This document shows, piece by piece, positions 7,749 through 10,361 of a DNA stretch of 10,361 nt. Numbering within the stretch: the stretch's first letter is position 1; every line of letters begins with the position of its first letter. The DNA comes from an uncultured Gemella sp. (GTDB lineage: Bacteria > Bacillota > Bacilli > Staphylococcales > Gemellaceae), in contig NZ_CAAFUZ010000003.1 in the NCBI RefSeq assembly GCF_900766305.1, forward strand, positions 1 through 10,361, written 5' to 3'. Made by a program: the position numbers and the translations under genes. The notes under the pieces are model-generated. The model did no database searches. It had not been told where the DNA came from and saw only the letters and a list, made by a program, of their open reading frames with translations.

Positions 7749-8855
7749 TTAAAACTCCTTCCCTACTAACCAATCTATAATAACTGAACGATATGGTACG
7801 ACATTATACCATTCAACTTTATAATATACTATTACAAATAAAAATATTGAGTATACTATAATTATTAAGTAAAGCAATGTCCACTTGATTCTTTTATCTG
7901 ACACTTTATGTATAACCATAGGAACGTACAAAGCGGCAAATGGTGAAAAATAATGAGCGAATCTACTTAATAGACTAGTTTGCATTGTTGTGATAGTAAA
8001 TATTAAATAACAGAAAAACAATATCCTAATATATTCTTCAGTTTCAGTTAGTTCGCTATTCTTTAAGATTACCTCACCAATCACAAAAAATAGAATATAA
8101 ACTATAGATAACGCAACAGGTGCAAGTTTATAACTATCTAAAAACCAAGATGATTCTAAATATGATGTATATTGAGGAAATATATTAACAAATGTATCTG
8201 AAACATTCTTTAATAAAGGTAATGTTAATATTAATCCTAGAAGAACAACTACAAAAACTTTCAAACTCAAATGAATCTTTCTCAATATTATAAATAATAT
8301 ACAAATAATTCCAGTTATATGGAACAATGGTGCAATCAAAGTACAAAGTAAACCTCTTATATACTTTTCTTTGGTAAAAAAATGAAACCCTAATAAACCT
8401 ACAGATATTGATAAACCTTGACGTATATTTGAAAAAGAATACAATAGCATCCCAAGAGAACTAAAATATATAATTAAACTAATATATATATTCTCAGAAT
8501 AATTCCAAAAAACATAAAACCAAATTGATACTGTTATTACCGCAAAAGAAAATAATAATATAGTATAGTTATCAGAAACAGATCTTAATAAATTATTAAG
8601 AAGAATATACCCAATTTCAAATCTAGACTTAAAAATATTAGACAATTCAGGTATTTGTAAAGAATTTTCTTTAAATACATTTATATAGAAATTAAGATCT
8701 CCTCCAACACTAGAACTTCTAAATCCATCAAATACTAAGAATAAAATAAAAGTAGGAATTGTTAACAATTTTATTTCATCTTTTTTCTCTTCAAAGTAAG
8801 TATATATTGTAGATAATCCTACAAGATATACAAAAATTAAAATATATAGTAACAT
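7749..8855 (-). CDS. wzy: EpsG-family (Wzy-type) polysaccharide polymerase
   Basis: A 368-residue integral membrane protein with about 9-11 hydrophobic helices. EpsG/Wzy-like features include an FRSSSVGGDLNFY block (45-57, with Arg and the GxDxxxY element in the first external loop), SNIRQGLSIS (142-151), LFHITG (177-182) and SRFAHYFSPFAALYVP (297-312), and it ends with YNVVPYRSVI (350-359). These conserved Arg and His positions recur in EpsG-type polymerases that join lipid-linked repeat units outside the membrane. The start is certain: ATG at 8855 is preceded by AAAGGAG at 6 nt. It begins 48 nt after cpsD, the largest gap in the window, and marks the change from conserved export-control genes to the variable, serotype-specific part. 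Wzy proteins are poorly conserved, so it is called from motifs, topology and its place beside wzx and the transferases. Confidence 0.85.
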   Translation of the reverse strand: MLLYILIFVYLVGLSTIYTYFEEKKDEIKLLTIPTFILFLVFDGFRSSSVGGDLNFYINVFKENSLQIPELSNIFKSRFEIGYILLNNLLRSVSDNYTILLFSFAVITVSIWFYVFWNYSENIYISLIIYFSSLGMLLYSFSNIRQGLSISVGLLGFHFFTKEKYIRGLLCTLIAPLFHITGIICILFIILRKIHLSLKVFVVVLLGLILTLPLLKNVSDTFVNIFPQYTSYLESSWFLDSYKLAPVALSIVYILFFVIGEVILKNSELTETEEYIRILFFCYLIFTITTMQTSLLSRFAHYFSPFAALYVPMVIHKVSDKRIKWTLLYLIIIVYSIFLFVIVYYKVEWYNVVPYRSVIIDWLVGKEF

Positions 8856-8870
8856 TCCTACTCCTTTCTA

Positions 8871-8903
8871 AACTATTATCTATTTATAATAGATTTAACT
8901 ATT
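8871..8903. repeat. Small palindrome flanked by 7-bp direct repeats between cpsD and wzy
   Basis: A perfect 7-bp inverted repeat with a 3-nt loop, ATCTATT-TAT-AATAGAT, occupies 8878-8894. The heptamer AACTATT occurs directly before it (8871-8877) and again at 8897-8903, touching the cpsD stop codon. The arms hold one G/C pair each, so an RNA hairpin would be weak and there is no U-tract, which argues against an intrinsic terminator. It could be a protein-binding site, an mRNA-processing point between the kinase and the sugar-assembly genes, or chance in AT-rich DNA. Confidence 0.4.
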
Positions 8904-9563
8904 TTATTTATAATTATAGTGGTAATAGCTATTCTCATTTGTTTCTAGTTTATTGGCAACAACTCCTAAAAGTCTAGCGCCAACATTATTCAATCTTTTT
9001 TTTGCTTCTATAATCTGTTTTCGTTTGCTTATTTGCATATCAACAACTAGTAAAGTCGCATCCGCAACTCTAGCCATTATCTGGGCATCTGTAGCAGCTA
9101 ATAAAGGTGGTGTATCTACTATTATATAATCATAATTATAGATACAAGAATTTAAAATATCCTCCATAGTAGAACTTACTAGCATTTCTGATGGATTAGG
9201 CGGTACTGGTCCAGATGTTAAAACATCGAATTCCACATCATTTACATTTAAATGACTTACTGCATCCTCGCTTATTTCTCCTAATATTAGCTTACTCAAT
9301 CCTGTATTATTTCTTTTATCAATTAATTTGTGTTGCGTTGGTTTTCTCATATCTGCATCAATTAAAATAACTTTTTTTCCTTGTTGAGCAAGAGATGCAG
9401 TAAGGTTTAAACTAACTTCACTTTTCCCTTCATTAGGATTTGCGCTAGTTATTACAATTATTTTTAAATTTCTCCCGAAATTTGAAAACTGTATATTACT
9501 TCTTAGTGTTCTATATGATTCTGATGCAATAGACTTACTATTATGAATAACTTCAATATACAT
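8904..9563 (-). CDS. cpsD: Capsular tyrosine autokinase (BY-kinase), CpsD/CapB type
   Basis: A 219-residue bacterial tyrosine kinase that works with CpsC at the membrane to control chain length and export. SESYRTLRSN (14-23) carries the ExxRxxR oligomerisation motif. ANPNEGKSEV (41-50) is the Walker A loop, with Glu after the GKS where Thr is common. VILIDADMRKP (65-75) is Walker A', and YIIVDTPPL (146-154) is Walker B. The C-terminus ends with a short tyrosine cluster, SYYHYNYK (Y213, Y214, Y216, Y218), the expected autophosphorylation sites. CpsC and CpsD are separate proteins, as is usual in Gram-positives. The ATG at 9563 follows the cpsC stop by 4 nt, with AGAAGG overlapping that stop, so translation is probably coupled. 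A run of eight A in the coding strand spans codons 187-190. Slippage there would remove the tyrosine tail. Confidence 0.95.
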   Translation of the reverse strand: MYIEVIHNSKSIASESYRTLRSNIQFSNFGRNLKIIVITSANPNEGKSEVSLNLTASLAQQGKKVILIDADMRKPTQHKLIDKRNNTGLSKLILGEISEDAVSHLNVNDVEFDVLTSGPVPPNPSEMLVSSTMEDILNSCIYNYDYIIVDTPPLLAATDAQIMARVADATLLVVDMQISKRKQIIEAKKRLNNVGARLLGVVANKLETNENSYYHYNYK

Positions 9564-9567
9564 AATT

Positions 9568-10257
9568 TTACCTTCTTTCTTTTTCTTTCACAGCAGGTAT
9601 CATACCTAATACGGAAACACCTGCCAGTTCTTCCAAATCATCTAATGAATCTATTGAGTCGCCCATTATAAAACGAATAAAAACAATATTAAGTCCAATA
9701 AATGTAAATACTATAAAAGAAATAAGCATATTTTTCCATAAGCTCGGATATACAGGATTAGAACTACCTACTACATCTGTAACTATAGATAAATCATCTC
9801 TTCCAATCTTTTCAGCAGCAAAAGATTTATAATCAACTATGTATTGTTTCGCATAGCGTTCAGCTAATTCCCTATCAGTTGAACGTATAGTAAGTGTTAA
9901 CAATTGTGAACCTGAATCATTAGTAAGTTTTATAGATTTAATATTCTTAATCTCCTCTCCTGTCAAATCCAGTGATTTATTAGTCTCTTCTCTAATATTT
10001 GGCAATTCTGATATTTCTAGATATGTTTTCACTTGTCTTTGTAATAAATTAATAGATGTTAAAGCATTTGAATCGTCATTCTTATCACTAGAACTTTTCA
10101 TAATCAATGTAGATGAAACACTATAAACAGGAGTAATACCAAAAACTGTATATGCACTCACTACAGCTACTCCACTGAATATGAATATCATCAATATCAA
10201 TAGTTTATTCTTAAAAAAATTAAATACTCTTGTAATATTATTATTTAATAAATGCAT
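9568..10257 (-). CDS. cpsC: Capsule chain-length co-polymerase and kinase activator, CpsC/CapA type (Wzz domain)
   Basis: A 229-residue polysaccharide co-polymerase with two membrane helices (about residues 18-40 and 176-199) around an extracellular Wzz domain. PVYSVSSTLIM (43-53) follows helix 1, and NPVYPSLWKN (167-176) is the proline motif before helix 2. The cytoplasmic tail, SLDDLEELAGVSVLGMIPAV (about 204-223), is the region that activates the CpsD kinase in this family. I place the start at the ATG at 10257, because GAGGAG sits 6 nt upstream (10264-10269). The frame stays open upstream to a TTG at 10341, adding 28 residues, but that extension has no family resemblance, lacks a ribosome site and runs into an IS-like terminus. 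It is the first gene of the visible operon. Confidence 0.93.
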   Translation of the reverse strand: MHLLNNNITRVFNFFKNKLLILMIFIFSGVAVVSAYTVFGITPVYSVSSTLIMKSSSDKNDDSNALTSINLLQRQVKTYLEISELPNIREETNKSLDLTGEEIKNIKSIKLTNDSGSQLLTLTIRSTDRELAERYAKQYIVDYKSFAAEKIGRDDLSIVTDVVGSSNPVYPSLWKNMLISFIVFTFIGLNIVFIRFIMGDSIDSLDDLEELAGVSVLGMIPAVKEKERR

Positions 10258-10263
10258 TCTTTT

Positions 10264-10269
10264 CTCCTC
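10264..10269 (-). promoter_or_regulatory. Ribosome binding site of cpsC
   Basis: GAGGAG on the minus strand, separated by AAAAGA (6 nt) from the ATG at 10257. It is one of the strongest Shine-Dalgarno matches in the window and decides between the ATG at 10257 and the upstream in-frame TTG at 10341. Confidence 0.85.
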
Positions 10270-10312
10270 AAGTTTTCTTATGTTTTTTATCTTGCACCAT
10301 GTCTTGTAAAAA

Positions 10313-10341
10313 TAACCATGATAGTTTTGGCTCTTTGTCAA
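10313..10341 (-). promoter_or_regulatory. Possible hybrid promoter reading out of the IS end into cpsC
   Basis: A consensus -35 hexamer, TTGACA, lies on the minus strand at 10336-10341 inside the IS-like terminus and points toward cpsC. Seventeen bases downstream is TGGTTA (10313-10318), a poor -10, in flanking DNA. Outward -35 boxes in IS ends that pair with a -10 in the target are well known for several IS families. The weak -10 keeps confidence low. It would explain continued expression if an IS had separated the operon from its native promoter. Confidence 0.25.
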
Positions 10342-10361
10342 ATTCGGGGCATGGAGAAAAA
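10329..10361. mobile_element. Terminal fragment of an insertion sequence, ISL3-family-like
   Basis: From 10329 the plus strand reads GGCTCTTTGTCAAATTCGGG and continues with GCATGG and A-rich sequence to the window end. From memory, ISL3-family elements of low-GC Gram-positives have ends of the form GGCTCTTTGTCAA followed by a short C/G-rich block, so this looks like the outer inverted repeat of such an element, with the body beyond the contig. The GC-richer block contrasts with its AT-rich surroundings. A contig breaking just inside a multicopy IS is typical of short-read assembly. If the boundary is right, the adjacent ATAGTTTT (10321-10328) would be one copy of the 8-bp target duplication usual for the family. 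The transposase is not in view, so identity is tentative. Confidence 0.5.

Noticed and set aside
10268..10360. Minus-strand open frame running from the window end to a TGA at 10268-10270, which could be the tail of an upstream gene
   Set aside because: It is only about 30 codons, has no recognisable motif, and overlaps the IS-like terminus. A second frame is open over the same stretch, so openness here means little.
1..10361. tRNA, rRNA, CRISPR array, riboswitch or intrinsic terminator
   Set aside because: I saw no GC-rich cloverleaf, no regularly spaced repeats and no GC stem followed by a T-run. Nearly all bases are coding, with gaps of 48 nt or less.

Overview
This window is most of a capsular (or exopolysaccharide) biosynthesis operon of the Wzx/Wzy type. 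The DNA is very AT-rich, has strong AGGAGG-type ribosome binding sites, and carries CpsC and CpsD as separate proteins (co-polymerase plus stand-alone BY-kinase). Together these point to a low-GC Bacillota coccus or lactobacillus-like organism (Staphylococcaceae or Lactobacillales). I cannot name the genus from sequence alone.

All eleven genes are on the minus strand and are read from right to left. Gaps run from a 4-nt overlap to 48 nt, and no GC-rich terminator hairpin is visible, so this looks like one polycistronic unit. No stretch over 300 bases lacks a gene. In order of transcription: cpsC co-polymerase (10257-9568), cpsD tyrosine kinase (9563-8904), EpsG-like Wzy polymerase (8855-7749), GT2 glycosyltransferase (7741-6908), tagD glycerol-3-phosphate cytidylyltransferase (6911-6516), GT4 glycosyltransferase (6511-5435), TagB/TagF-type CDP-glycerol glycerophosphotransferase (5433-4324), a second GT2 (4283-3321), a Gtf3-like or galactofuranosyltransferase-like protein (3314-2319), a GT32-type DXD capsular transferase (2313-1354), and a Wzx flippase cut off by the contig end (1341-36).

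Inferred division of labour: five glycosyltransferases build a repeat unit on undecaprenyl phosphate. TagD makes CDP-glycerol and the TagF-like enzyme adds glycerol phosphate to the glycan. Wzx flips the unit, Wzy polymerises it, and CpsC/CpsD control chain length and export. The product would be a teichoic-acid-like, glycerol-phosphate-bearing capsule. No initiating sugar-phosphate transferase, CpsB-type phosphatase or nucleotide-sugar synthesis gene (apart from tagD) lies in the window.

Both ends are artefactual or mobile. Bases 1-35 are Illumina TruSeq adapter (plus one index base), and the apparent wzx stop codon is built partly from it. At the other end, about 33 bases match what I remember of ISL3-family insertion-sequence termini. 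They lie 71 bp upstream of cpsC and carry an outward-facing TTGACA, so the operon may have lost its native upstream region to an insertion. I see no wholly unknown system here. The main biological point is the glycerol-phosphate module interleaved with the capsule glycosyltransferases.
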